Assembly (NCBI RefSeq): GCF_014640155.1
Contig: NZ_BMGK01000002.1
Coordinates: 72,589-136,588 of the forward strand
From: Planktosalinus lacus
GTDB lineage: Bacteria; Bacteroidota; Bacteroidia; Flavobacteriales; Flavobacteriaceae
Direction: 5' to 3'
Length of the DNA stretch: 64,000 nucleotides
Shown: positions 39,756 through 48,722 of the stretch, in pieces
Numbering within the stretch: the first letter of the stretch is position 1
How the letters are laid out: each line of letters opens with the position of its first letter
The notes under the pieces: model-generated
What the model was told of the DNA's origin: nothing
The model's input: the letters and a program-made list of their open reading frames with translations, nothing else
Databases searched by the model: none
Translations under genes and position numbers: made by a program

Positions 39756-40439
39756 ATGAGTTCAGTAATTAAAATAAGACAAATAACCCGCGATTTTAAA
39801 ATGGGAGGTGAAGTGTTACGCGTGTTGAAAGGCCTCGATCTTGACATAGAAAAAGGCGAATATGTAGCATTGATGGGACCCTCAGGTTCAGGAAAATCAA
39901 CTTTAATGAACATACTGGGATGTCTGGACACTGCTACCTCAGGCACCTATGAACTCAGCGGTGTGAACGTGAGCACCATGACCGATGATGAACTCGCCGA
40001 AATCAGAAACAAAGAAATTGGTTTTATATTTCAAACCTTCAACCTCTTACCGAGAACCACGGCACTTGAAAACGTAGCGCTTCCCATGATTTATGCAGGC
40101 GCTACAAAAGCAGAACGCACAAAACGAGCGCAAAAAGTACTGGAAGATGTGGGCCTGGGTGACAGAATGGACCACCGTCCTAACGAACTTTCAGGGGGTC
40201 AACGACAACGGGTTGCTGTGGGCCGTGCGCTGGTCAACAACCCTTCTATCATCCTCGCAGATGAACCTACAGGAAACCTGGACACCAAAACGTCTGAAGA
40301 AATCATGAATCTTATTGATGCCATTCACCAGTCCGGCAATACGGTTATTCTGGTCACTCATGAGGAAGACATCGCTCAACGTGCCAAGCGCGTCATTCGT
40401 CTTAGAGACGGTATGATTGAGAGTGATACAAGACAGTAG
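39756..40439 (+). CDS. MacB/LolD-type ABC transporter ATP-binding protein
   Basis: 227-residue ATPase: Walker [20 protein letters not shown]-loop [18 protein letters not shown], signature [17 protein letters not shown], Walker [19 protein letters not shown], and the switch VTHEEDIA. The sequence type is that of MacB or LolD, which pair with FtsX-like permeases. No permease gene is adjacent on either side, so the partner must be encoded elsewhere. Confidence 0.93.
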   Translation: MSSVIKIRQITRDFKMGGEVLRVLKGLDLDIEKGEYVALMGPSGSGKSTLMNILGCLDTATSGTYELSGVNVSTMTDDELAEIRNKEIGFIFQTFNLLPRTTALENVALPMIYAGATKAERTKRAQKVLEDVGLGDRMDHRPNELSGGQRQRVAVGRALVNNPSIILADEPTGNLDTKTSEEIMNLIDAIHQSGNTVILVTHEEDIAQRAKRVIRLRDGMIESDTRQ

Positions 40440-40462
40440 ATTAGAAAATCTCCTCAAAAAAC

Positions 40463-41011
40463 TCACTGATTCTTACTATCACTTTCCCAACGCAAAGGAT
40501 TGGTTTCTATATATTTGGAAATGTTTTGATATGCCTTTTTACTTCGAATAATATGGTCATGGAATGAACGGTGCCATTTAAATTCTTTATACCCTGAAAG
40601 ATGGATTAATTTTGATGAAGTGGTTTTAAAAGCACCCATCAATTCTGACAATGATTTGATTTTCATGCAACCTTCCTCTACTTTACTTGAATCAATTTCA
40701 AGGATGCCATGAATATGATTGGGCATAACTATAAACGAGTGCAAAATTACATAAGGATATTGATTACCTAACCAAAACCATTGCTGCTCGGCAATCTCCC
40801 CTTTTCTGTTTAAAATCATTTTTTTATGATTTTGATTTCTGCTTGTCATGCTCAGCTCACGAGCTGGCCCTTCGGGTGGTGGTTCGTCGAGGGGTTTAAT
40901 ATCTCCAAATTCACATTTCATATCCTTAACACAAATCGTGACAAAATATAAATTATCCCTTGAATAATTATATCCATACATTCTATTTCGCTTTCTTTTC
41001 CTCATTCTCAT
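40463..41011 (-). CDS. REP-associated tyrosine transposase (RAYT, Y1/IS200-like) carrying an in-frame REP
   Basis: HUH-superfamily single-strand nuclease that moves or maintains REP palindromes. Features: DNLYFVTICVKD near the N-terminus, the metal-binding HxH (His99 and His101 in VMPNHIHGILEI), RSFHDHIIR, and the probable catalytic Tyr167 (SKYIETNPLRW). Residues about 41-55 (LDEPPPEGPARELSM) are unlike the family core and are encoded by a copy of the palindrome found just upstream of the gene, so the repeat has been accommodated in frame without a stop. Length is 182. Domestication, as opposed to active mobility, is usual for this family. Confidence 0.88.
   Translation of the reverse strand: MRMRKRKRNRMYGYNYSRDNLYFVTICVKDMKCEFGDIKPLDEPPPEGPARELSMTSRNQNHKKMILNRKGEIAEQQWFWLGNQYPYVILHSFIVMPNHIHGILEIDSSKVEEGCMKIKSLSELMGAFKTTSSKLIHLSGYKEFKWHRSFHDHIIRSKKAYQNISKYIETNPLRWESDSKNQ
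40853..40877. repeat. REP-like palindrome inside the RAYT gene
   Basis: CAGCTC AC GAGCTG followed by GCCCTTCGG. Same core and same trailing bases, in the same orientation, as the copy at 41056-41080. It encodes residues about 45-53 of the RAYT. Confidence 0.75.
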
Positions 41012-41055
41012 TCAATTGATTATCCAAATTTAATATTATAATTTTAAAAAACACG

Positions 41056-41080
41056 GTCAGCTCGCGAGCTGACCCTTCGG
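41056..41080. repeat. REP-like palindrome upstream of the RAYT gene
   Basis: An 18-base perfect palindrome GTCAGCTCGCGAGCTGAC (41056-41073) followed by CCTTCGG, 45 bases upstream of the RAYT ATG and 95 bases upstream of lpdA. Confidence 0.8.
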
Positions 41081-41174
41081 ATGAATATTTTCTAAATTCC
41101 AATATCTTACCTTGCCACATTCTCAAAATTCCGTAATTTCGTAGCTTGTAACAAATTGATTAAAACACAGCATA

Positions 41175-42551
41175 ATGAGCAAATATGATATTATCGTTTT
41201 AGGAAGTGGTCCCGGGGGGTATGTAACCGCCATCCGTGCGTCACAATTAGGGTTTAAAACCGCAGTCGTTGAAAAGGAAAGCCTTGGAGGCGTTTGTCTC
41301 AACTGGGGCTGTATCCCTACCAAAGCACTTTTAAAAAGTGCACAGGTGTTTGACTACTTGAAACATGCTGAAGACTACGGACTCACACTAAAAGATGCTG
41401 ACAAAGACTTCTCCAAAGTCATTCAACGAAGCCGTGGAGTTGCAGACGGAATGAGCAAAGGAGTTCAGTTTTTAATGAAAAAGAATAAAATAGACGTCAT
41501 TGAAGGGTTTGGAAAAATAAAACCCGGTAAAAAGATAGACGTTGACGGAAAAGAATACAGCGCAGACCATATCATTATTGCTACAGGAGCCCGTTCACGT
41601 GAGTTGCCCAGCCTCAAGCAGGATGGCAAAAAAGTAATCGGTTACCGGGAGGCCATGTCGCTTGACAAACAACCCAAATCGATGATTGTGGTGGGCAGTG
41701 GCGCCATTGGTGTAGAGTTTGCTCATTTTTACAACGCGATGGGCACCGAGGTCACCATCGTTGAGTTCTTACCAAACCTGGTTCCCCTGGAAGATGAAGA
41801 TGTTTCCAAACAATTTGAACGCTCCTTTAAAAAAGCTGGTATCAAAGTGATGACCAGTTCTTCAGTAGAATCGTTAGATACTTCCGGAAAAGGAGTGAAA
41901 GCCAAGGTAAAAACCAAAAAAGGAGAAGAAACCCTTGAAGCAGACATCGTTTTATCAGCAGTCGGCATCAAGTCCAATCTGGAAAACATAGGTCTGGAAG
42001 ATGTGGGCATCGTGGTGGATAAAGACAAGATCATGGTGAACGACTGGTATCAAACCAACATTCCCGGCTATTATGCCATAGGTGATGTGGTTCCCGGCCC
42101 GGCACTGGCACACGTTGCTTCTGCAGAAGGCATTACTTGCGTCGAAAAAATCAAAGGATTGCATGTGGAAGCCATTGACTATGGCAACATCCCCGGATGT
42201 ACCTATGCCTCTCCCGAAATCGCCAGCGTAGGGATGACCGAAAAGCAAGCCAAAGAAGCCGGCTATGAATTAAAAGTGGGGAAATTCCCGTTCACTGCCT
42301 CAGGAAAAGCCAAAGCCGCCGGAACCCCCGATGGTTTTGTGAAAGTGATTTTTGATGCCAAATACGGTGAATGGTTGGGCTGCCATATGATTGGTGCCGG
42401 AGTAACCGATATGATTGCAGAAGCGGTATTGGGAAGAAAACTGGAAACCACCGGTCATGAAGTCCTGAAGGCCATTCACCCCCACCCCACCATGAGTGAA
42501 GCGGTGATGGAAGCAGTGGCCGATGCCTATGGCGAGGTAATTCACCTATAA
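41175..42551 (+). CDS. lpdA: Dihydrolipoyl dehydrogenase
   Basis: E3 component of 2-oxoacid dehydrogenase complexes; FAD flavoprotein reoxidising dihydrolipoamide with NAD+. FAD motif VLGSGPGGYVTAIRASQLG, redox disulphide GGVCLNWGCIPTKALL, NAD motif IVVGSGAIGVEFAHFYNAMG, and the C-terminal catalytic His in HPHPTMSEAVMEA. At 458 residues it is full length. It stands alone, with a terminator directly after it. Confidence 0.95.
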   Translation: MSKYDIIVLGSGPGGYVTAIRASQLGFKTAVVEKESLGGVCLNWGCIPTKALLKSAQVFDYLKHAEDYGLTLKDADKDFSKVIQRSRGVADGMSKGVQFLMKKNKIDVIEGFGKIKPGKKIDVDGKEYSADHIIIATGARSRELPSLKQDGKKVIGYREAMSLDKQPKSMIVVGSGAIGVEFAHFYNAMGTEVTIVEFLPNLVPLEDEDVSKQFERSFKKAGIKVMTSSSVESLDTSGKGVKAKVKTKKGEETLEADIVLSAVGIKSNLENIGLEDVGIVVDKDKIMVNDWYQTNIPGYYAIGDVVPGPALAHVASAEGITCVEKIKGLHVEAIDYGNIPGCTYASPEIASVGMTEKQAKEAGYELKVGKFPFTASGKAKAAGTPDGFVKVIFDAKYGEWLGCHMIGAGVTDMIAEAVLGRKLETTGHEVLKAIHPHPTMSEAVMEAVADAYGEVIHL

Positions 42552-42576
42552 GAAATTTTATTGTTCCCATAAATGG

Positions 42577-42614
42577 AAAACGGTAGTTTGAAATTATTCA
42601 GCTACCGTTTTTTT
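42577..42614 (+). terminator. Intrinsic terminator after lpdA
   Basis: AAAACGGTAG, a 15-base loop, CTACCGTTTTTTT. Placed 25 bases after the lpdA stop with a run of T on the + strand. Confidence 0.75.
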
Positions 42615-43072
42615 ATTTGATTTTTTCTATGATAATTAGGTGCTTTTTATTCTTTGTTACAGCAATTAGTTTTGGTATTGGGCTTTTTAAGTGAGTAGAG
42701 AAAATTGTCTTATTGTATTTTTAAGAGTTAAACTTATTGTTTGCGTTCATATTTAACAACTTAATGGCAACTCTATAAAGACAGTACCTGTAAAAAACTC
42801 ACTGACAAAATAAAAATTACATAACTATTTGCTTATTAGCCGTGTTTGAATGAGATAAAAAAGGGCTTATAATTAAAGTAATCTTGTTTAAGATTTTCAT
42901 ATACTTATCCTCTTAATAGAAAACTAAATTAGTCTCAGAAAGCCGGCAGCGCACTACTACATTGAAAAGCTTACAGTTTTTTGAATATCAGCAACTTATT
43001 CATTTTAGTGTGAATATCAATTACCAAAAAAATTAACTAAGTGATAATAAAAGCTAAGTGTTTTTAATCTAC
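42615..43072. other. AT-rich gap upstream of the kai operon
   Basis: About 460 bases without a convincing gene. The only short frame of note (42629-42694, 21 codons, hydrophobic) has no supporting signal. No tRNA, palindrome or repeat was recognised. It probably contains the regulatory region of the kai operon. Confidence 0.4.
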
Positions 43073-43073
43073 C

Positions 43074-43100
43074 TTGTGGTATATATTTTTCATTAATTTG
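43074..43100 (+). promoter_or_regulatory. Candidate promoter of the kai operon
   Basis: TTG (43074-43076), a 16-base spacer and TTAATTTG (43093-43100), one mismatch from TAnnTTTG, 17 bases before the kaiC ATG. Weak but the only match near the start. Confidence 0.35.
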
Positions 43101-43117
43101 AAAAATATTAAACTCTC

Positions 43118-44548
43118 ATGGCAAAAAACAAAAAGGAAGCATTACTTAAAACGCCAACAGGCATAAACGGGCTGGATGAAATCACAAACGGAGGGTTTCC
43201 CAAAGGTCGCCCTGTTCTTATTTGCGGCAGTGCAGGATGTGGCAAAACTTTATTTGCCACCCAGTTTCTGGTAAAGGGAATTACAGAATACAATGAGCCG
43301 GGAGTATTTATGAGTTTTGAAGAATCTGCAAGCGACCTCACCCAAAATTTTAATTCATTAGGTTTTGATTTTGAAAAATTAAAAGCAGATAAAAAACTAT
43401 ACGTTGACCATGTGCGCATTGAGCGTTCTGAAATAGAAGAAACAGGTGAGTATGATTTAGAAGGACTCTTTATTCGTCTCAATTATGCCATTGATACCGT
43501 TGGTGCAAAACGAGTTGTGCTTGACACCCTTGAGTCTTTGTTTTCAGGAATGGAAAACATGGCACTACTCCGTTCCGAAATCCGCAGATTATTTACCTGG
43601 CTCAAGGAAAAGGGTGTAACAGCAATTATTACAGGTGAAAGAGGTGAAAGTTCGTTAACACGTCAGGGTTTGGAAGAATATGTTTCTGATTGTGTGATAC
43701 TTCTCGATTTTAGGGTGATAGAACAAATTGCAACCCGCAGATTGCGTATAGTAAAATACCGTGGCAGTACACATGGCACAAACGAATATCCCTTTATCAT
43801 TGATGAAGATGGTATTTCTGTTCTCCCAGTAACTTCATTAAAGTTAGATTACAAATCATCAACAGAAATTATCTCTACGGGATTAGCTGCATTAGACAAC
43901 GCATTTTCCACTGGCGGGATTTATTGTGGAAGCAGCACGCTCTTAACGGGTCAGGCAGGTACTTCAAAAACAATTCTTGCCGCTCATTTTGCAATGAGCA
44001 GTTACAAACGAAAAGAGTCCACTCTCTATTTTTCTTTTGAAGAATCTCCAGACCAATTGTTAAGAAATATGGCAACTATTGGAATTGATTTAAAGCAAGC
44101 CATTAAATCAAAATTGCTTCACATTCAAGCCTCACGGCCATCACTGCAAGGTTTGGAAATGCATCTGCTGGTTTTTAATAAATTATTAGAGGAGCTCAAA
44201 CCGCGCACTGTCATCATTGACCCCATAAGTAGTTTAATCACAATTGGCAACAATAATGAGGTACGGGCAATGTTGGTCAGGTTAATGGATACCCTCAAAA
44301 TGAAACAGATTAATGCACTGTTCACATCGCTCACTCATGACGGTCCTTCAGAATACAACAATCCCACTGTAGATGCAGTATCTTCTCTCGCAGACACCTG
44401 GATAGATTTAAAGAACGAAGAACGAAACAATGAGAGGGTGCGCAGTTTGCTCATTGTAAAATCTCGGGGAATGGGTCACTCAAACAACCAACAGGATTTT
44501 ACTATTACTGATAAAGGAATTAATTTCACAACCTCAAACAAAAAATAA
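43118..44548 (+). CDS. kaiC: KaiC-like double-domain ATPase/autokinase
   Basis: RecA-fold clock-type ATPase with two KaiC domains. CI (about 10-240): Walker A GSAGCGKT at 37-44 and catalytic Glu68-Glu69. CII (about 250-470): Walker A GQAGTSKT at 278-285 (Ser instead of the second-last Gly), Glu308-Glu309. The segment matching cyanobacterial Ser431-Thr432 reads [11 protein letters not shown], giving Ser422-Ser423 as the likely phosphorylation dyad. Only about 53 residues follow the dyad, against about 87 in the 519-residue Synechococcus protein, so the A-loop and tail used by KaiA are missing. No kaiA is nearby. First gene of a four-gene operon. Autokinase activity is expected but not proven. 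Confidence 0.93.
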   Translation: MAKNKKEALLKTPTGINGLDEITNGGFPKGRPVLICGSAGCGKTLFATQFLVKGITEYNEPGVFMSFEESASDLTQNFNSLGFDFEKLKADKKLYVDHVRIERSEIEETGEYDLEGLFIRLNYAIDTVGAKRVVLDTLESLFSGMENMALLRSEIRRLFTWLKEKGVTAIITGERGESSLTRQGLEEYVSDCVILLDFRVIEQIATRRLRIVKYRGSTHGTNEYPFIIDEDGISVLPVTSLKLDYKSSTEIISTGLAALDNAFSTGGIYCGSSTLLTGQAGTSKTILAAHFAMSSYKRKESTLYFSFEESPDQLLRNMATIGIDLKQAIKSKLLHIQASRPSLQGLEMHLLVFNKLLEELKPRTVIIDPISSLITIGNNNEVRAMLVRLMDTLKMKQINALFTSLTHDGPSEYNNPTVDAVSSLADTWIDLKNEERNNERVRSLLIVKSRGMGHSNNQQDFTITDKGINFTTSNKK

Positions 44549-44555
44549 AAAATAC

Positions 44556-44846
44556 ATGATAAATGAAGAAAAATGGGAACTGCGTTTATACATAGCAGGA
44601 CAAACCCCTAATTCAATACTTGCTTTAAAGAACATCACTAAGTATTGTAAGGAGCATCTGGAAGGCAGGTATGTTATCGAAGTAATTGACCTCCTGAAAA
44701 ACCCTCAGTTAGCTGAAGGTGACCAAATATTTGCTATACCCACCCTGGTTCGTAAAGTTCCTGAACCATTAAGAAAAATAATTGGAGACCTCTCCAATGA
44801 AGAAAAAGTTTTGGTGGGTTTAAATATCCGACCAGTATCTAATTAA
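44556..44846 (+). CDS. kaiB: KaiB family protein 1
   Basis: Thioredoxin-like, fold-switching partner of KaiC. It keeps the core pattern [42 protein letters not shown] and [15 protein letters not shown], close to cyanobacterial KaiB over its whole length (96 residues). The cis-proline region (AIPTLV) and the Gly-Asp of IIGDLS, important in the fold-switch region, are conserved. It lies 7 bp after kaiC and 10 bp before the second KaiB gene. Confidence 0.93.
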   Translation: MINEEKWELRLYIAGQTPNSILALKNITKYCKEHLEGRYVIEVIDLLKNPQLAEGDQIFAIPTLVRKVPEPLRKIIGDLSNEEKVLVGLNIRPVSN

Positions 44847-44856
44847 TTAATTTAAA

Positions 44857-45177
44857 ATGAAAGAGAAAGAGAAAGAGAAAGCAAAAGGCAAATTAATTAT
44901 CGAAGGTAAGTTGATTCTAAAACTCTATGTTTCAGGCATGTCACAAAAATCAATGAAAGCAATTGAAAATATTAAGTTGCTGTGTGACGAACATTTAAAA
45001 GGTTCTTTTGAGCTTGAAATCATAGATATTTATAAAAACCCCAAGCTTGCTTCAGAAAAACATATTGTTTTTAGCCCTTCACTTCTGAAAATATTACCCT
45101 TGCCAAAGAAAACTTTGGTGGGAACATTATCTGACACCAAAAAAGTATTGAAAGGATTAGGCATCACAATCGAATAA
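44857..45177 (+). CDS. KaiB-like protein 2, divergent
   Basis: 106 residues. A lysine/glutamate-rich N-terminal extension (about 1-15, KEKEKEKAKGK) precedes a KaiB domain with LKLYVSGMSQKS, LEIIDIYKNPKL, FSPSLLKILPLPKK and LVGTLSDTKKVLKGL. Several conserved KaiB positions differ (for example AGxTPNS to SGMSQKS, and IIGDLS to LVGTLS, losing the Asp). This suggests a specialised or regulatory paralogue rather than a simple duplicate. Same operon, 8 bp before the kinase gene. Confidence 0.85.
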   Translation: MKEKEKEKAKGKLIIEGKLILKLYVSGMSQKSMKAIENIKLLCDEHLKGSFELEIIDIYKNPKLASEKHIVFSPSLLKILPLPKKTLVGTLSDTKKVLKGLGITIE

Positions 45178-45184
45178 AGATTTT

Positions 45185-46450
45185 ATGGAAATGGAATTAT
45201 CTGTCAAACAATCCGCATTAAAAATCTCAGAGCTGCAAAGCCGCGTGGATGAATACGAGCAGTTAATTGAAGCCATTAAAAGTGGTGAAGTAGATGCCTT
45301 TGCAATAAAGACAAATAACCAATCTGAAATTTTTACACTTCGATCAGCAGATTATGCTTATAAAATGTTAGTTGAAAATTTTGGTGAAGGAGCACTTAAC
45401 TTATCAAAAGAAGCACTAATTATTTACACCAATAATTATTTTACTGATCTTTTAAACCTTCCTTATGAAAACGTAATTGGAAACTCTTTTAGTCAGTTTA
45501 TACATCCCGAATCAAAAAAAACATTCAATAAACTTTTAAAAAAAGGATTAAAAACCAAAGCAAAAGGTGAAATAAATTTATTAATTGCCAATAAAACAAT
45601 TCCTGTTTATATTTCTCTCACATCATTATTTCCTTCAATTCCAATGATTGGTGTGATTATAACCGATTTAACCGAAAAAAAAAAGGAAGAAGAAATACTC
45701 AAAATTAAAAATGCTGAATTAGAAAAATTAAATAGTGAACTTGAAGCATTCGCTTACATTACAAGTCACGACCTTCAGGGACCGCTTCGGAAAATTCAAG
45801 TTTTTATATCACTTCTCATAGAAAAAGAAAGAAATAATTTATCCAAAAACGGTAAAGATTATTTGATGAGGGTGGAGGATACAGCAAATCGTATGCAGAT
45901 ACTCATTAAGGATTTACTTGCCTATTCACAAACCAATACAACAGAACTCAAATTTGAATATACTGACCTCAATCAAGTTATTGATGAAGTGAAGGATGAT
46001 TTAAAAGAAGAATTGAATGATAAACACGCCACCTTTGAAACAACAGAATTATATAAGGTCAAAATCATACCTTTTCAATTCAGTCAACTCATGCACAATC
46101 TGATAGGCAACGCATTAAAGTTTTCCAATCCTTTACAACCGCCACACATAATTATTAAAAGTGAAATAGCCAATGGCATAACATTTAGCAACGTCACACT
46201 TTCCCCTCAAAAAAAGTATTGTCACATTTCTGTTTCCGATAACGGCATCGGCTTTGAATCAGAATACAATGAAAAAATATTTGAAATATTCTACCGCCAT
46301 CATGGTGTAACCGAATACAATGGAACAGGGATTGGACTTGCTATCGTAAAGAAAATTGTAGATAACCATGGTGGAATTATTACTGCTAACAGCAAATTAA
46401 ATCAAGGCACAACATTCGATATTTATATTCCTGCAACATTTGAAGATTAA
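45185..46450 (+). CDS. Cytoplasmic PAS sensor histidine kinase of the kai operon
   Basis: 421 residues, no transmembrane helix. N-terminal coiled coil (about 1-45) ending in IKSGEVDAF, a PAS domain (about 55-165), a linker coiled coil (165-188), HisKA with His195 (ITSHDLQGPLRKIQ), and HATPase_c with N box HNLIGNALKF, G1 DNGIGF and G2 GTGIGLAIVKKIVDNHGG. No receiver domain and no response regulator next to it. Analogous in position to a clock output kinase such as SasA, but it has PAS rather than a KaiB-like sensor; output function is inferred from the operon. Confidence 0.9.
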   Translation: MEMELSVKQSALKISELQSRVDEYEQLIEAIKSGEVDAFAIKTNNQSEIFTLRSADYAYKMLVENFGEGALNLSKEALIIYTNNYFTDLLNLPYENVIGNSFSQFIHPESKKTFNKLLKKGLKTKAKGEINLLIANKTIPVYISLTSLFPSIPMIGVIITDLTEKKKEEEILKIKNAELEKLNSELEAFAYITSHDLQGPLRKIQVFISLLIEKERNNLSKNGKDYLMRVEDTANRMQILIKDLLAYSQTNTTELKFEYTDLNQVIDEVKDDLKEELNDKHATFETTELYKVKIIPFQFSQLMHNLIGNALKFSNPLQPPHIIIKSEIANGITFSNVTLSPQKKYCHISVSDNGIGFESEYNEKIFEIFYRHHGVTEYNGTGIGLAIVKKIVDNHGGIITANSKLNQGTTFDIYIPATFED

Positions 46451-46621
46451 ATACCCTAAACTCCCGCGCAAGTTCTTATTGTTAAAAGAGAGAGTAACAG
46501 TACACCTGGCAGTTTATACACTTCTTTTATTCTAGTCGTGCATTACCTAAGGAAGTGAGTAGAACAAAAGATAACGAACTATTTACACTTGTCGCAACAC
46601 ATTAAACTAACCACTCCCTCC

Positions 46622-47554
46622 CTACTTAACTTTTACCAACTCCACATCAAACACCAGTGTAGCGTTAGGAGGAATCACTCCGCCTGCACCAGAAGCTCCG
46701 TAAGCCAAGTGTGACGGGATCACAAACCGGGCTTTGGCACCTTCGTTTAAAAGCATAATACCTTCATCCCAACCGGAGATGACCCTGCCCTTTCCAACCG
46801 GGAAGTCAATGGGGTTCTTTCGTTCAATTGAAGAATCAAAGACCTTGCCGTCGGTGAACATTCCGGTATAATGCACCACCACTACATCGCCCTTTTTGGG
46901 TTGGGCTCCGGTTCCTTTTTCGGTGATTTTATAGCGCAACCCACTGTTGGTTTTTTCAAAACCCTCCCCCAGGCTTCCCAGCAATTCTTCTTGTTGCTTT
47001 TTTGCGGCCGCTTCACGCTTTGCTTTTGCTCCTTCAAACTGCCTGAAGGCTTCAACGGCATTCCAGTTTTCAGCAGCATCGCCCACTCTTATGATTTCCA
47101 GTTTCTCTATTGTATCTCCTTGTGCGATGGCATCAACTACATCTTGTCCTTCAATTACTTTTCCAAAAACCGTGTGATTATCGTCCAGCCAGGGTGTCGC
47201 CACGTGGGTAATAAAAAACTGACTTCCGTTTGAAGCGGGACCGGCATTGGCCATAGACAACACACCCGGGCTATCGTGACGCAACTCGGGGTGAAACTCA
47301 TCGTCAAACTGATAACCGGGGCCGCCGGCTCCGGTGCCTGTGGGGTCTCCACCCTGCACCATAAAATCGGGTATCACGCGGTGAAATGAAATCCCGTCAT
47401 AATAAGGTGTTCCCTGAGGTTTGGCAGAGTTTTCAAGGGTTCCTTCGGCCAAAGCCACAAAGTTCCCCACCGTTCCCGGGGTGAGCTTGTATGTTAAATT
47501 GATGGTGATTTCACCTTTGGATGTCACTATTTTTGCGTAAATTCCGTCTCCCAT
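46622..47554 (-). CDS. Cyclophilin-FKBP fusion peptidyl-prolyl isomerase
   Basis: One protein with two unrelated prolyl isomerase folds. Cyclophilin domain about 1-160 ([19 protein letters not shown] with active-site Arg, [20 protein letters not shown]), a charged linker (about 165-200, [16 protein letters not shown]), and an FKBP domain about 205-310 ([51 protein letters not shown]). No signal peptide, so probably cytosolic. Dual-family immunophilins are known from Flavobacterium. Isolated gene. Confidence 0.92.
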   Translation of the reverse strand: MGDGIYAKIVTSKGEITINLTYKLTPGTVGNFVALAEGTLENSAKPQGTPYYDGISFHRVIPDFMVQGGDPTGTGAGGPGYQFDDEFHPELRHDSPGVLSMANAGPASNGSQFFITHVATPWLDDNHTVFGKVIEGQDVVDAIAQGDTIEKLEIIRVGDAAENWNAVEAFRQFEGAKAKREAAAKKQQEELLGSLGEGFEKTNSGLRYKITEKGTGAQPKKGDVVVVHYTGMFTDGKVFDSSIERKNPIDFPVGKGRVISGWDEGIMLLNEGAKARFVIPSHLAYGASGAGGVIPPNATLVFDVELVKVK

Positions 47555-47656
47555 TGTAAGTTTTTTTAATTAGGTGCAAAGTTACACAATTGTGTTTGTT
47601 TGTGAAACTTAATTTTTAACTATAACCGAATACATCAACCAATTAAATTGAATCGT

Positions 47657-48280
47657 ATGAACACTCTTTTTACCACCGCCATCGCATTTTTGCTGATTGG
47701 TTTTCAGTCATCAAATGTGTATTCCCAAAAGACCACTGCCGAAGAAAATGACCAGTCATTTCTTTTGGAGTATTATCAACAAAACATCAATCAACTGAGA
47801 GCAAAAACCACCCGCCTTTCTGAAGCACAGTTGGCCTATCAGCCTTCTCCCGAAAGTTGGTCTGTAAGTATGTGTTTGGAACATATTTACCTTACAGAAA
47901 AATCGTTGGCCGAGTCTGTTCAGGCACTCTTTGAGCAGCCTGTCAACCCGCAAGACAGGGAGTTGCTGGCAGCCTCAGATGAAGACATCATGAACAACCT
48001 TGTAGATCGATCTGCCAAGTTTAAAGCCCCTGAAGTTTTACACCCCACCGGTGAATTCAAAACAGCCGAACAAGCGCTGGAAGCCATAATTGACAATCGC
48101 GCAAAGATTTTTCAGCTGATTGATGCACACTCAGTAGAAGAGATGCGCAACAGGGTGGCTGATGCCCCCTTTGGAAAAATGGATGGCTATCAGTATATAC
48201 TCTTTATAGCCGCCCATGCCGAAAGACACCGCCTTCAGATTGATGAAGTGATCGCCTCAGAAGGCTTCCCGGCGAAGTAG
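47657..48280 (+). CDS. Exported DinB-fold (DUF664-like) protein
   Basis: Four-helix-bundle DinB/YfiT-like metalloprotein, not a DNA polymerase. Signal peptide (1-24, ending NVYSQ), SPESWSVSMCLEHIYLTE with the first metal His, and HAERHRLQIDEV giving the other two (HxxxH). Members include thiol transferases with unknown substrates. The start is the ATG at 47657 rather than the TTG three codons upstream. The IS3 element lies 20 bp beyond its stop. Confidence 0.8.
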   Translation: MNTLFTTAIAFLLIGFQSSNVYSQKTTAEENDQSFLLEYYQQNINQLRAKTTRLSEAQLAYQPSPESWSVSMCLEHIYLTEKSLAESVQALFEQPVNPQDRELLAASDEDIMNNLVDRSAKFKAPEVLHPTGEFKTAEQALEAIIDNRAKIFQLIDAHSVEEMRNRVADAPFGKMDGYQYILFIAAHAERHRLQIDEVIASEGFPAK

Positions 48281-48327
48281 ATTGACTAAGCCTAAAATAG
48301 GTTGCCTTTTTTTCTAAATTTTTATTT

Positions 48328-48684
48328 ATGAAAAAAAGCAATGTACAACGTGTATTTGATTTAGAGTTAAAGCTTAAATTAGTAAAACAGATAGAGAAAG
48401 GCGAACTTCGTGTCTTAGATGTTTCAAGGATTTACGGAGTAAGCCTCACAGCTGTTTACAAATGGTTAAGAAAATATTCCGAACTTTATGCCAACAAAAA
48501 TCGAGTAATCGTGGAAAGTAAAAGTTTGTCAAAGAAGAACAAAGAGCAATTAGAGCAGATTAAAGAGCTTGAGCGAGCTTTGGGTCAGAAACAAATGCGT
48601 ATTGATTATTTGGAGAAACTGGTCGAGACGACCTCAGATCGTATAGGGGTGGATATTGAAAAAAAGATCAAACGGCTGTCTTAG
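48328..48684 (+). CDS. IS3-family transposase OrfA (helix-turn-helix/leucine zipper)
   Basis: 118 residues. HTH (about 10-45: LKLKLVKQIEKGELRVLDV, SRIYGVSLTAVYKWLRKY) binds the IS ends; a coiled coil (about 65-105) mediates multimerisation. It ends at TAG 48682-48684, past the slippery site A AAA AAG, so OrfA alone and the OrfAB fusion can both be made. Confidence 0.9.
   Translation: MKKSNVQRVFDLELKLKLVKQIEKGELRVLDVSRIYGVSLTAVYKWLRKYSELYANKNRVIVESKSLSKKNKEQLEQIKELERALGQKQMRIDYLEKLVETTSDRIGVDIEKKIKRLS
48660..48666 (+). promoter_or_regulatory. Programmed -1 frameshift site (A AAA AAG)
   Basis: Heptamer in the zero frame of orfA (codons AAA AAG preceded by A). After a -1 slip the frame reads GAT CAA ACG and stays open through to the ATG of orfB at 48723 and on to its stop, producing the OrfAB transposase. 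This is the classic IS3-family mechanism. A stimulatory downstream structure was not looked for in detail. Confidence 0.8.
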
Positions 48685-48722
48685 AATGGTTCAGGAAAAA
48701 TAAGCAAGCTCACTGCTATAAA

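Noticed and set aside
42629-42694. 21-codon hydrophobic peptide after the lpdA terminator
   Set aside because: Too short in AT-rich DNA, no promoter or conserved feature visible.
43118-46450. A kaiA gene or receiver domain hidden in the kai cluster
   Set aside because: All coding space is taken by the four genes described; no KaiA-like or receiver motif was seen there or in the flanks.
47657-48280. DinB as a third DNA-repair polymerase next to umuDC
   Set aside because: It has the DinB-fold metal-binding histidines and a signal peptide, not the polymerase IV domains; the IS separates it from umuDC.
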